Positions 6,375 to 14,210 of a stretch of 19,141 bases of DNA are shown piece by piece. Under the pieces are notes generated by a model. The model was given only the letters and a program-made list of their open reading frames with translations. It did not search any database and had not been told where the DNA came from. A program made the translations under genes and the position numbers. Source of the stretch: CAYXWH01 sp964468755 (GTDB lineage: Bacteria > Chloroflexota > Dehalococcoidia > Dehalococcoidales > RBG-16-60-22); contig CAYXWH010000037.1 of NCBI GenBank assembly GCA_964468755.1, forward strand, positions 1 to 19,141, in the 5' to 3' direction. Positions within the stretch are counted from its first letter, which is position 1, and each line of letters begins with the position of its first letter.

Positions 6375-7193
6375 TTATTTTATACCATAGAGAATTCTGC
6401 TGTTTCCCACCATATGGTTAACTCTCAAAGCTACGGGAATATATACAAAATCCGAGGTATCAACAAGTTTTACTTCCTTTAGTCCCCATGTCTGTAACTC
6501 TTTATAAAAAAGACCTATATCACCGTAGAACTGCTTATTAAACAGGTCCTGAAAAGCAAATGCCCCACCCTTCTTTACTACACGCAAGGCTTCTTTTATC
6601 AAAGATATTTTATCTACCACTCTCACCGAATGAAAGACAAAGTTGCTTATCACCAGATCATACTCGCCATCCTCAAAGGGCAGGTCAACGGCGCTAGCCC
6701 TTTGAAAGCTCACTCTATCCGCTACGCCTTCAATTTCAGCATTTTTGTCACAGATACTCTTGGAATAGGTCCACGGGTTGCCCCAGTAATCGATTCCCAC
6801 AACATGCGCCGACTGATATCTCCTGGCAAGATATATAGCGACCCTGCCACTCCCGGTACCTATATCCAGAGCTTTTCCCTGCCCATCCCACTCCAGTTTA
6901 TCAAGTAGTGTAGTGCATAATCGCTTTTGTAACTCTCCGTCACTTTTCCCAAAGAGCCAGTATGCGTACCCCATATAGATGACAAATGCCCCGGAAATCA
7001 CTGATATAGCTATAAGGATACCCCGGACAATCCCGTTGTTAATGAAAACAGATACTATGCAGCAGACGCAAAATAGTATCAGGAATACTATAATCATGTT
7101 TCTGTGAACCCAGTTACCATAGTCTGGTCTATCAATTTTGGGCACTTTGCTTAGCTCCTTTACCATATATTCTTCCCGTCGCCCGTTGCTCAT
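6375..7193 (-). CDS. Membrane-anchored class I SAM-dependent methyltransferase
   Basis: The 272-residue protein begins with about 30 polar residues and two hydrophobic helices (about 32-51 and 55-80). A cytoplasmic Rossmann methyltransferase domain follows, with motif I ALDIGTGSGRVAIYLA, the acidic strand VVGIDYWG and VDLPFEDGEYDLVISNFVFH. The anchor suggests a membrane or lipid-phase substrate, which is an inference. The start codon lies one base after the stop of the upstream methyltransferase gene, so the two are almost certainly co-translated. An internal Met at residue 10 is an alternative start. Confidence 0.85.
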   Translation of the reverse strand: MSNGRREEYMVKELSKVPKIDRPDYGNWVHRNMIIVFLILFCVCCIVSVFINNGIVRGILIAISVISGAFVIYMGYAYWLFGKSDGELQKRLCTTLLDKLEWDGQGKALDIGTGSGRVAIYLARRYQSAHVVGIDYWGNPWTYSKSICDKNAEIEGVADRVSFQRASAVDLPFEDGEYDLVISNFVFHSVRVVDKISLIKEALRVVKKGGAFAFQDLFNKQFYGDIGLFYKELQTWGLKEVKLVDTSDFVYIPVALRVNHMVGNSRILYGIK

Positions 7194-7194
7194 A

Positions 7195-7839
7195 TCAGTT
7201 TTTCCTTCTCATAACAAAGCATACTGAGCTATTACGCTCAGGGTTCTTCCGGAACATGTCGAGTTCCCACCGGGCTTGTTGAAGTTCTTCAAGAAATACC
7301 GGGTCATCGGTATACCTTGTTCCGGTCTCTGCAATCAGCTTCTCCAGAGGAGCGAAGTATTCATTCCACCAGGTTTCCTGACTCAGTGTGAAGTAGCCCA
7401 GCAGGTCATAGCCGCAATTATGGATTTGTTCCAGTTTCTCCTTAACATTTCCCTGCTCGTCATGGACCACCATACAACCGCCTGGCTTGAGGAGCCGCCT
7501 CCATTCCCGCAGTCCCCTTTCGAAACCGATGGCGTATATGGATCCTTCAGACAGGATAATATCAAAGCTTTCATCGGCGAAATCCATATCAAATATAGAG
7601 CAGTTTACCGCCTGAACCCGGGCGGAGAGTCCCGCCTCGGCTATGTTGCTGACAAATCTGTCCAGGGCAGGTTGGTCTATATCTATTCCTATCACCTCTC
7701 CATGACTTAACCTGGCCAGTTCCAGAGTCGAGACGCCGGAACCGCAACCTATATCGAGAATTCGGGGCTTGTCCATTCGGGGAAGCATCCGAAATGCCTT
7801 TCTCGTATATTTAAGAAGACGTTTTCTTATCTTATCCAT
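7195..7839 (-). CDS. Class I SAM-dependent methyltransferase
   Basis: The 214-residue soluble protein carries motif I RILDIGCGSGVSTLELA (about 26-42), VIGIDIDQPALDRF, the motif II region FDMDFADESFDIILSEGSIY and LLKPGGCMVVHDE. The basic N-terminus (KIRKRLLKYTRKAFRML) may help membrane association. The substrate is unknown. It is directly followed by the membrane-anchored methyltransferase gene. The nearest purine-rich stretch upstream is too far from the ATG to be a good Shine-Dalgarno site. Confidence 0.85.
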   Translation of the reverse strand: MDKIRKRLLKYTRKAFRMLPRMDKPRILDIGCGSGVSTLELARLSHGEVIGIDIDQPALDRFVSNIAEAGLSARVQAVNCSIFDMDFADESFDIILSEGSIYAIGFERGLREWRRLLKPGGCMVVHDEQGNVKEKLEQIHNCGYDLLGYFTLSQETWWNEYFAPLEKLIAETGTRYTDDPVFLEELQQARWELDMFRKNPERNSSVCFVMRRKN

Positions 7840-7923
7840 TAAATTGTCGATACACCCTTCATTCTTCCAGGCGTTGGGCTGATTTTTTGTGGTGGCACCT
7901 CATCTTAAGGATTTTACTTGGCT

Positions 7924-8442
7924 CTACCTGTGTTTTTGGCCCCTCCATAGCCTGATAATCCCGAGGAATATATTCATTCCAGGCACCTTTTTTATGTAAA
8001 CCGCGTAATCGCTGCCAAACTTCTCTATGAGACGCTGGTCTTCCTGTCTACAACCCATGTAGACGGCTGCCGCGCCGAGCACCCCAAGCACCGCGAACAG
8101 CCAGTGTGGATACCATAAAAGAGTGGTGAGAAAAATCGCGTAGATCCCACCTGTGTACTGCGGGTGCCTGATAACAGCGTATATACCTGTATCCACCACT
8201 CGGGTGGTATAGACATATGATTTTCCCCTGGAGACACCGCCACGTCTCGGGAACATGACTATGGGAGCCATGACCAGCACCATGCCGAATGCCCAGACCA
8301 CCCAACCGGCGATGAATAATGCCGGGTATGATTCCACTTCCATGACACCGGTTAAGACGAGGGGATTAGCTGGAAAACAGGCGATACACAGGATTGTCAG
8401 GACCGTCGTCCAGAAGATTTCTTTTACATTGGTTACTCTCAT
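7924..8442 (-). CDS. Isoprenylcysteine carboxyl methyltransferase-like / phospholipid methyltransferase family membrane protein
   Basis: The 172-residue integral membrane protein has several hydrophobic helices and the ICMT/PEMT-family SAM-binding signature GIYAVIRHPQYTGG (residues 86-99). A C-terminal acidic motif (EDQRLIEKFGSDYAVY) follows, as is typical for the family. Bacterial members methylate lipids or small molecules at the membrane, and the actual substrate here is unknown. Its ATG overlaps the stop of the upstream four-helix protein by one base (TAATG), showing tight coupling. With three soluble or anchored methyltransferases downstream, the strand encodes four putative methyltransferases in a row. 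Confidence 0.85.
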   Translation of the reverse strand: MRVTNVKEIFWTTVLTILCIACFPANPLVLTGVMEVESYPALFIAGWVVWAFGMVLVMAPIVMFPRRGGVSRGKSYVYTTRVVDTGIYAVIRHPQYTGGIYAIFLTTLLWYPHWLFAVLGVLGAAAVYMGCRQEDQRLIEKFGSDYAVYIKKVPGMNIFLGIIRLWRGQKHR

Positions 8443-8873
8443 TACCCTTTACCAGCGCCAGGATTTGAGGATGTAACTGCGGTCTGCTCCTTGTGTCCTG
8501 ACAGTCGCCAGGCGGAAAGCAGCAGCACGCCACTAACGAGATATGGTAATCCAAGCATTGACCAGACTAAAAAGTGACTGCGCCCGGCAAAGATACCGAT
8601 ATGTATGCCTAGTCCTGCCGAGGTTATGACCAGCAGTATGCCGGCAAGCATGTCCTGCCGCCAGGAAAGAATAAATCCGGCCAGGGCGACTATACCAATC
8701 AGAACTAACAGACTGCCCGCTAATGACGGCGTCATAAAGCCCTGTGACCGGAATTCACTAACGGCTTCACCAACCAGCATGGTTCCACCGAAGACTGTTA
8801 TGACAAGGCAAATTGTTCGCCCTGCCCACCTCATTCGTTTTACAAGGCGCTGTCTACCTGCATTACTGACCAT
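8442..8873 (-). CDS. Four-helix integral membrane protein of unknown function
   Basis: The 143-residue product has a short basic N-terminus (RQRLVKRMRWAGR) and four hydrophobic segments: about 17-35, 49-70, 73-95 and 101-121. It ends in a polar tail. The second segment (LLVLIGIVALAGFILSW) leads a repeated helix-turn-helix pattern like that of small DUF-type membrane proteins. No catalytic motif is visible. It is the promoter-proximal gene of the methyltransferase run and overlaps the ICMT-like gene, so it may be a partner or chaperone of that enzyme. A good promoter was not found upstream. Confidence 0.7.
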   Translation of the reverse strand: MVSNAGRQRLVKRMRWAGRTICLVITVFGGTMLVGEAVSEFRSQGFMTPSLAGSLLVLIGIVALAGFILSWRQDMLAGILLVITSAGLGIHIGIFAGRSHFLVWSMLGLPYLVSGVLLLSAWRLSGHKEQTAVTSSNPGAGKG

Positions 8874-8991
8874 TTTTCAATCTCTTCTTGCATGTGAACT
8901 GCACCAGTCAATACGTCAGGATTTGCCAATGCCAATCACAGTCCATCGATTGAAAGGAGAATAGTGGCCGGCTTTCGGTTACTCACCATGC

Positions 8992-9285
8992 CTATTCACC
9001 TACCCGTACTCTCCCCCAAATGGCTACCGCCCGCGCCAGTGAATCGAAATTGGCTGTCTCGTTTTCACCATCTTTACGAAAGCAGAGCTTCATGTAGTTG
9101 TTCAGCATCAGTGCCCCGACGCTTTCGATTGCCGAGCGGACAGCAGCCATTTGAGTAACCAGGCTCTCGCAGTCCCGACCATCCGTTATCATCTTCTCAA
9201 TACCGCGGACCTGGCCCTCAATCCTTCTCAGTCGTTTTAGCACGATTTCCTGAGAAACCTCGCCTTTCTCTTGAGGCTTCACCAT
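8992..9285 (-). CDS. CsoR/CstR-family metal- or persulfide-sensing repressor
   Basis: This 97-residue all-helical regulator matches the CsoR/RcnR family (PF02583), with LKRLRRIEGQVRGIEKMI as helix 1. The effector residues of copper CsoR (Cys, His, Cys) align here as C39 (RDCESLVTQ), Y64 and C68 (NNYMKLCF). The copper-ligand His is thus replaced by Tyr while both Cys remain. This is the arrangement of CstR-like persulfide/polysulfide sensors rather than Cu(I) sensors. ATG 9285 was chosen because AGGAGGTG sits directly before it; a GTG at 9291 is inside the ribosome-binding site. It is transcribed divergently from the FdnGHI-like operon, with a shared inverted repeat. Confidence 0.88.
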   Translation of the reverse strand: MVKPQEKGEVSQEIVLKRLRRIEGQVRGIEKMITDGRDCESLVTQMAAVRSAIESVGALMLNNYMKLCFRKDGENETANFDSLARAVAIWGRVRVGE

Positions 9286-9314
9286 TTTCACCTCCTGAAT
9301 TTATATACCAGGTA

Positions 9315-9344
9315 TTGATATACTATACCCCCATAGGGTATAGT
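9315..9344 (+). promoter_or_regulatory. Promoter of the FdnGHI-like operon
   Basis: TTGATA at 9315-9320 (5/6 to the -35 consensus) and TATAGT at 9339-9344 (5/6 to the -10) are separated by 18 bases. The predicted start near 9351 leaves a leader of about 86 bases. The inverted repeat at 9318-9348 covers the interval from the -35 through the -10, ideal for repression. Confidence 0.55.
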
Positions 9345-9348
9345 ATAT
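9318..9348. promoter_or_regulatory. CsoR/CstR-type operator, perfect 13-bp inverted repeat
   Basis: The arms ATATACTATACCC (9318-9330) and its exact reverse complement (9336-9348) flank CCATA. The core TATACCCCCATAGGGTATA has the G/C-tract-flanked-by-A/T form typical of CsoR-family operators. It lies between the CsoR/CstR-like gene and the molybdoenzyme operon and overlaps both predicted promoters. Confidence 0.7.
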
Positions 9349-9352
9349 TCAA
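9322..9352 (-). promoter_or_regulatory. Divergent promoter of the CsoR/CstR-like gene
   Basis: Read on the minus strand, TTGAAT (9352-9347) and TATAGT (9327-9322) are spaced by 19 bases, putting the start near 9315, about 30 bases before the ATG. It mirrors the plus-strand promoter across the same inverted repeat, which suggests autorepression. The spacing is slightly long. Confidence 0.35.
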
Positions 9353-9436
9353 ATTTAACGCACGTTACCGGCTGCCCTATTTTAGCACCAAACAATATAC
9401 CATGTCAGGCCAATATAACACGAGAGGGGGTTAAAC

Positions 9437-12370
9437 ATGGAACTAAGCCGAAGGGATTTTCTTAAGTTATCCGGGGCTGGGACTGGTGGGCTATTTCTGT
9501 ATGGCATCCTTAACTGGGACAAAGCCCTTGCCGCTACCAAGAAACTTCCTCTAAAGAAGCGGATTGGGGAAAAGACTACCGTCTGTCCCTACTGCGGTGT
9601 CGGCTGCAGCGCTATTATCGCCAAGCAAGACGGTAGCATAGTCAATATTGAGGGGGACCCGGACTCTCCTATTAATGAAGGTTCCCTTTGCAGTAAAGGT
9701 GCTTCACTCTATCAGGTGGCGAACAATGAACACCGCCTCACCAGGCCCCAGCAGCGGAAACCGGCGACTGCCGAATGGACGGAGACAAGCTGGGAAACTG
9801 CCATTGAAGCCGTTGCCGCTAAAATTAAGGAAACCCGGGACCTCTCTTTCACGGAGACGGATAAGGATGGAAACGTGGTAAACCGCACCGAGGCGATAGC
9901 CTCGGTGGGGAGCGTTTTCCTGAATAATGAAGAAGCCTATCTATTGAGCAAAATGCTACGAAGCCTGGGCATGGTCTATATCGAAAATGAAGCCAGAATA
10001 TGTGTTTCATCAGCCGTGGCGGCTAACGGAGAAACGGTCGGCCGAGGACCGATGTCAAACCACTGGATAGACCTGCGCAATAGTGATTGCATTTTGATAA
10101 TCAGCGGCAACATGGCTGAGTCTTTCCCGGTCGCCTACAAATGGGTTACCCGCGCCAGGCGTAATGGCGCCCAGGTAATCCACGTCGATCCCCGCTTTAC
10201 CCGCACTTCAGCCAAGACTGACCTGTATGCCAGAGTGAGGCCGGGGACAGATATTGCCTTCATCGGCGGCATGATACGGTATGTCATCGACGACATGGAA
10301 GCTAATCCAAACAACTATAATATGGAATACGTACAACACTATACCAATGCCAGCTTCCTGGTTAATCCCGGGTTTGCCGGGCCGGCTGATAGACTGGATG
10401 GACTGTTTTCGGGATGGGACGGCAGTAAGTATGATAAATCAACCTGGTCATACCAGGCAGACCCGGGTCAGCCGGATAAGATAAAGAAAGACCCCACACT
10501 CGCTGACCCCAACTGTGTTTTCCAGCTTCTCAAAAAGCACTTCGCCCGCTATACGGATGATAAGGTAGTTGAAGTTACCGGTACCGACCGGGCAACGTTT
10601 CAGCAGGTCTGCCGGAGCTATGCAGCGACCGGTCGCACGGGTAAGTCTGGAGCCATTGTCTTCTCTTCCGGCGCCTGTCAGCGCAGCACCGGAACACAGA
10701 CAGTAAGAAGCTTCGGCATATTGCAGCTTCTCCTGGGTAACCTGGGAGTTGCCGGGGGCGGTTTGAACGGGATTACGGGAGCCGTGAATGGTCTTGGCTG
10801 CACTCTGCAGGGACTGGTCAACCACTGGCTGCCAGGGGCCGGTAGCGTCCGACCTCCCAATAGTAGCGAACAGGGCCTTGCTGACTACGGTGGGAATAAA
10901 GCACGGCTCACCAGTCTGGTCAAGGCGTGGTACCCGAATACCGACCACAATGCTGCCTATACCTATTTACCCAAGAGGGGTGGTGACTATTCTTGGCAAC
11001 CTCTGTTCAAAGCGATTGAAGACGGGTCAATAAAGGGACTTATCTGCTGGGGCATGAATCCGCTGGTGAGCAGTCCCAACAGCGGGTCGGTGCATGAGGC
11101 ATTGAAAAAGCTGGACTGGTTAGTGGTAATAGACCTGTGGGAAACAGAAACCGCTGCCTTCTGGAAATCCGAGGCCGGGGCGAATCCGGCCGGGATTGCC
11201 ACCGAGGTCTTTTTTCTCCCCGCAGCCCATCCATTGGAGAAGGAAGGAAGTATCTGCAATAGCAGCCGCTGGAACCAGTGGCGCTACCAGGGAGCCACCC
11301 CACCCGGTGAAGCCAGGGATGACCTTTGGATAGTGAACCGGTTGATGCTCAAGCTCAAACAGATCTACACGGGCCAGCGAGAGAAGAATACCGCCGCCAT
11401 TAACGATCTGGCATGGGACTATGGTGACCCGCCTGACGTGCACACCGTAGCCAGGGAAATGAACGGCTATGACTTAACCACGGGCAAGTTGCTGGAAAGC
11501 CCCACCAGCCTCAAGGACGATGGCGCCACCAGTTGCGGTAACTGGCTCTGGTGCGGTATGTACACCGAAGACGGCAACATGGCTGCCCGCAGAGACACCG
11601 CCGACCCTTCCGGTATCGGACTGTTTCCCAACTGGGGCTGGGCATGGCCGCTCAACCGCCGTATCATGTACAACCGTGCCTCGGTAGACCTGAATGGGAA
11701 CCCCTGGGATACCAGCCGCCCGGTTGTCCTCTGGGACGGCAATAACTGGATAGGCGATGTCCCTGACGGGGGGTGGGTACCCGTAATCAGTAGTGGCAAA
11801 TACCCGTTTATTATGAAGCCGCAAGGACGGGGGCATATTTTCGGACCGGGAAGAACCGATGGTCCCTTTCCCGAGCATTACGAGCCCTGGGAAAGCCCCC
11901 TGCCGAACCCTATGTCGCCGCAGCAAAGTAACCCGCTCCTCAAGAGCTGGGAAACCATGGTCAGGGGTACTGTCGCTGACTACCCCATCGCCGCCACCAC
12001 TCACCGCGTGGTGGAGCATTTGCATACGGGAACGATAACGAGGCGATTACCCTGGCTGCTGGAGTTGATGCCCGAGATGTTTGTTGAAATGAGCCGGGAA
12101 CTGGCGGAAGAGAGAGGAATCATGAGTGGCGATACCATAATCGTTGAGACGGCTCGCGGCTCGGTAACGGGCAAAGCGATGGTTACGGCTCGACTCAAAC
12201 CCTACCGGGTTAACGGCTTTACCATTCACTATATCAGCTTACCGTGGAGTTGGGGTTTTATGGGGTTGTCCCAGGGAGACAGCGCCAATCGCCTCACCGC
12301 CCGCATAGGTGACCCCAATACCGGAATTTGTGAATTCAGAGCATTTTTATGCAACGTGCGCAAGGGCTAG
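9437..12370 (+). CDS. FdnG-like molybdopterin oxidoreductase catalytic subunit, atypical active site
   Basis: The 977-residue protein is homologous to the catalytic subunit of respiratory formate dehydrogenase (Mo/W-bisPGD family). It has a Tat signal (SRRDFLKLSGAG, cleavage near ALA at 32) and a [4Fe-4S] motif C50-x2-C53-x3-C57-x27-C85 followed by K87. The FdnG-like segment GRGPMSNHWIDL and the GTQTVRSFGILQLLLGN region follow. In E. coli FdnG the active site is Sec196-His197 with substrate Arg446. The equivalents here are C189 (a TGT codon), V190 and T447. Cys can replace Sec, but loss of both His and Arg argues against ordinary formate oxidation. Two distant subunit genes follow in the same operon. 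It probably acts outside the membrane, passing electrons through the ferredoxin subunit to the cytochrome b. A formate dehydrogenase label is therefore only a homology label. Confidence 0.9.
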   Translation: MELSRRDFLKLSGAGTGGLFLYGILNWDKALAATKKLPLKKRIGEKTTVCPYCGVGCSAIIAKQDGSIVNIEGDPDSPINEGSLCSKGASLYQVANNEHRLTRPQQRKPATAEWTETSWETAIEAVAAKIKETRDLSFTETDKDGNVVNRTEAIASVGSVFLNNEEAYLLSKMLRSLGMVYIENEARICVSSAVAANGETVGRGPMSNHWIDLRNSDCILIISGNMAESFPVAYKWVTRARRNGAQVIHVDPRFTRTSAKTDLYARVRPGTDIAFIGGMIRYVIDDMEANPNNYNMEYVQHYTNASFLVNPGFAGPADRLDGLFSGWDGSKYDKSTWSYQADPGQPDKIKKDPTLADPNCVFQLLKKHFARYTDDKVVEVTGTDRATFQQVCRSYAATGRTGKSGAIVFSSGACQRSTGTQTVRSFGILQLLLGNLGVAGGGLNGITGAVNGLGCTLQGLVNHWLPGAGSVRPPNSSEQGLADYGGNKARLTSLVKAWYPNTDHNAAYTYLPKRGGDYSWQPLFKAIEDGSIKGLICWGMNPLVSSPNSGSVHEALKKLDWLVVIDLWETETAAFWKSEAGANPAGIATEVFFLPAAHPLEKEGSICNSSRWNQWRYQGATPPGEARDDLWIVNRLMLKLKQIYTGQREKNTAAINDLAWDYGDPPDVHTVAREMNGYDLTTGKLLESPTSLKDDGATSCGNWLWCGMYTEDGNMAARRDTADPSGIGLFPNWGWAWPLNRRIMYNRASVDLNGNPWDTSRPVVLWDGNNWIGDVPDGGWVPVISSGKYPFIMKPQGRGHIFGPGRTDGPFPEHYEPWESPLPNPMSPQQSNPLLKSWETMVRGTVADYPIAATTHRVVEHLHTGTITRRLPWLLELMPEMFVEMSRELAEERGIMSGDTIIVETARGSVTGKAMVTARLKPYRVNGFTIHYISLPWSWGFMGLSQGDSANRLTARIGDPNTGICEFRAFLCNVRKG

Positions 12371-12401
12371 CAACGAAGCTATTCAGCTTTGGAGGTAACT
12401 A

Positions 12402-13220
12402 ATGACGGAGAAAGCAATTTTGTACGACTCAACACTATGTACCGCGTGCCGGGCTTGCCAGGTGGCGTGCAAGCAGTGGAATGAGAATGCCGGCATTACT
12501 ACGGTCAGCCAGGGAAGTTACGAGAACCCCACTGACCTTGGTACCGAAACCTGGCTCAAGATCGAATTCAGGGAAGTGGAGAAAGACGGGAAAGTGGACT
12601 GGCTTTTCAACCGCCGGGCCTGTATGCACTGCACCGATGCTGCCTGCGTCAAGGTCTGTCCTACCGGCGCCCTCAGCCACCATGAACTGGGCTTTGTTAC
12701 TTACGATAAAGACCTCTGCAGTGGCTGTGGCTACTGTGCAGACTTCTGTCCTTTTCACGTGCCCCGCAGCGACCGCAATCTTATTACCGGCGTAGCCAAG
12801 ATGGACAAATGCACCTTCTGCACCACCCCCGGCCTTGACCGGATAGCATCCGGTTACGAACCGGCCTGTGTCAAAAGCTGTCCTACCGACGCCCTGATAT
12901 ACGGCGACCGTGATATGCTGGTTGCCGAAGGGCGAAAACGAGTCCAGTCGCTGCAGGCTGACGGACATCCTGACGCCTACCTGTATGGCGAAAAGGAGCT
13001 TGGGGGTCTGCATGTACTGTATGTGCTGGCTGAATCCCCTGATGTCTACGGACTGCCTGTCGATCCTCAGACTCCTCCAGCCGCCCTGGCCTGGCAGGAC
13101 GTGATACAGCCGTTGGGCTGGGCGGTAGGCGGATTAACCCTTGTCGGACTGGGACTGAATTACCTCGTCGCCCGGGAAGCCAAGCTAACCAGAGAACTGC
13201 CTGGTAAAAAGGAGGAATGA
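12402..13220 (+). CDS. fdnH: FdnH-like iron-sulfur electron-transfer subunit with C-terminal membrane anchor
   Basis: The 272-residue subunit has sixteen Cys in four ferredoxin-type groups: C13/16/19/23, C74/77/82/86, C106/109/112/116 and C137/140/156/160. These are enough for four [4Fe-4S] clusters, as in the formate dehydrogenase-N beta subunit. A single hydrophobic helix (about 235-257) near the C-terminus is the FdnH-type anchor, followed by a short charged tail. It would carry electrons from the molybdenum subunit to the cytochrome. The ATG has TTTGGAGG upstream and lies 31 bases after the catalytic gene; the cytochrome gene begins one base after its stop. Confidence 0.92.
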   Translation: MTEKAILYDSTLCTACRACQVACKQWNENAGITTVSQGSYENPTDLGTETWLKIEFREVEKDGKVDWLFNRRACMHCTDAACVKVCPTGALSHHELGFVTYDKDLCSGCGYCADFCPFHVPRSDRNLITGVAKMDKCTFCTTPGLDRIASGYEPACVKSCPTDALIYGDRDMLVAEGRKRVQSLQADGHPDAYLYGEKELGGLHVLYVLAESPDVYGLPVDPQTPPAALAWQDVIQPLGWAVGGLTLVGLGLNYLVAREAKLTRELPGKKEE

Positions 13221-13221
13221 G

Positions 13222-13884
13222 ATGGAGCCAGAGGTTGAAAAATATGGAAAACCGGTGCGTATCCTGCACTGGGTACATGGTGGCGCTTTTGTACTCCTGT
13301 TTCTCACCGGCCTGGTGCTGTTTATCCCTCCCCTGAGTTTTCTGGCGCAAGACAGCTGGACGCGCCTCATTCATAGAGTCGCCGCACTCATTTTTGTTAT
13401 CGCGCCTCTTGTCTATATCCCCATGAATTGGAAAGCCTCATTCAATGGGATAAAGGAAGCCTTTACCTGGGGAATTGACGATGTTGGCTGGGTCATGGCG
13501 GCTCCGCAGTACTACTTCCTGTGCGATGAAAGGGTGATGCCACCACAGAAACATATGAATACCGGTCAGAAGATGTGGTGGTTTATGGTCATTACTTTTG
13601 GACTGGTCTTCATAGTTACCGGCGCCATTATGTGGTTCGCCAAGACAACCGCCCCGCCGGTACTGCTGCAATGGATGGTTTTTATCCATGACGTTGCCTT
13701 CATTACAACCGGTGTCATGTTCTTCGTCCATATCTACATGTCGATATTACATCCTCTGGTACGCCCCCTCAAAACCGGGGCCTGGAGTTCAATGACGAGG
13801 GGAAAAGTATCGGTTGAATACGCCAAATCACACCACGGCAAATGGTACCGGGAAACTATGGGGAAGCGACAAAACGAGGTATAA
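13222..13884 (+). CDS. fdnI: FdnI-like cytochrome b subunit (diheme, gamma)
   Basis: The 220-residue membrane protein has four hydrophobic helices and the FdnI heme-ligand pattern: His in RILHWVHG (H16/H19), RLIHRVA (H51), FIHDVAF (H156) and FFVHIYMSILH (H170/H177). These support two b hemes that deliver electrons to the quinone pool or an alternative acceptor. The RGKVSVEYAKSHHGKWYRE tail also matches formate dehydrogenase gamma subunits. A classic AAAAAGGAGG site precedes the ATG. A cytochrome of this type argues for quinone-linked electron flow, unlike the NrfD-type subunit known in some dehalogenating relatives. Confidence 0.92.
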   Translation: MEPEVEKYGKPVRILHWVHGGAFVLLFLTGLVLFIPPLSFLAQDSWTRLIHRVAALIFVIAPLVYIPMNWKASFNGIKEAFTWGIDDVGWVMAAPQYYFLCDERVMPPQKHMNTGQKMWWFMVITFGLVFIVTGAIMWFAKTTAPPVLLQWMVFIHDVAFITTGVMFFVHIYMSILHPLVRPLKTGAWSSMTRGKVSVEYAKSHHGKWYRETMGKRQNEV

Positions 13885-14210
13885 TAACCGTGCCCACCGA
13901 TAGCCGGAGTTTACCCGAAACGGTGGAATAAGCGGAGAAAAGGAGGCTTATCTCCCGGCTAATAAAACTGCCCCCAAAGATTGGGTGATTTCCAGTCCAT
14001 GTGCCACTGTTAAATTACTTTACTCCGTTGAGGCATAGCAGTATCGAGTCAAATAGTCTACCCCGGTCATGTCCTTTAGCAGTCCGGCCGTACTCGGCGT
14101 GAGTGAGACGATATGAGCGTTCTGGTCAGTGTCACTGCTTCCCCAAAACAGACGGCATACCGGGCACAAAAACTATTCAGCCTAGATACCTGCTATGATA
14201 GAATCTAAGT
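13885..14210. other. Non-coding region after the FdnGHI-like operon
   Basis: This 326-base stretch has no supported ORF. It contains an imperfect long-range pairing (AGCCGGAG at 13902-13909 with CTCCCGGCT at 13952-13960) and a degenerate cobalamin-riboswitch-like pattern downstream, listed separately. An extended -10-like TGCTATGAT at 14191-14199 lies only 12 bases before the next ATG. No rho-independent terminator with a T-run was seen. Confidence 0.45.
13960..14062 (+). promoter_or_regulatory. Possible degenerate cobalamin-riboswitch-like element
   Basis: TAATAAAAC is followed by GGGTGATTTCC (13983-13993) and GCCACTGT (14003-14010). About 36 bases later comes AGTCAAATAGTCTACC (14047-14062). 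The first two resemble the GGTG..A..CC stem and CCGCCACTGT core of cobalamin riboswitches. The last resembles the B12-box AGYCAGRANACCTRCC at 11 of 16 positions. The GGGAA core segment is not seen. Motif order fits, but no folding was done and the sequence could be chance or a decayed element. Confidence 0.25.

Noticed and set aside
10001..10003. Selenocysteine at the molybdoenzyme active site
   Set aside because: The codon is TGT (Cys), not TGA; no in-frame TGA occurs and no SECIS element is needed.
9437..12370. Plain formate dehydrogenase (fdnG) assignment
   Set aside because: The His and Arg considered essential for formate chemistry are replaced, so only a homology-level label is justified.
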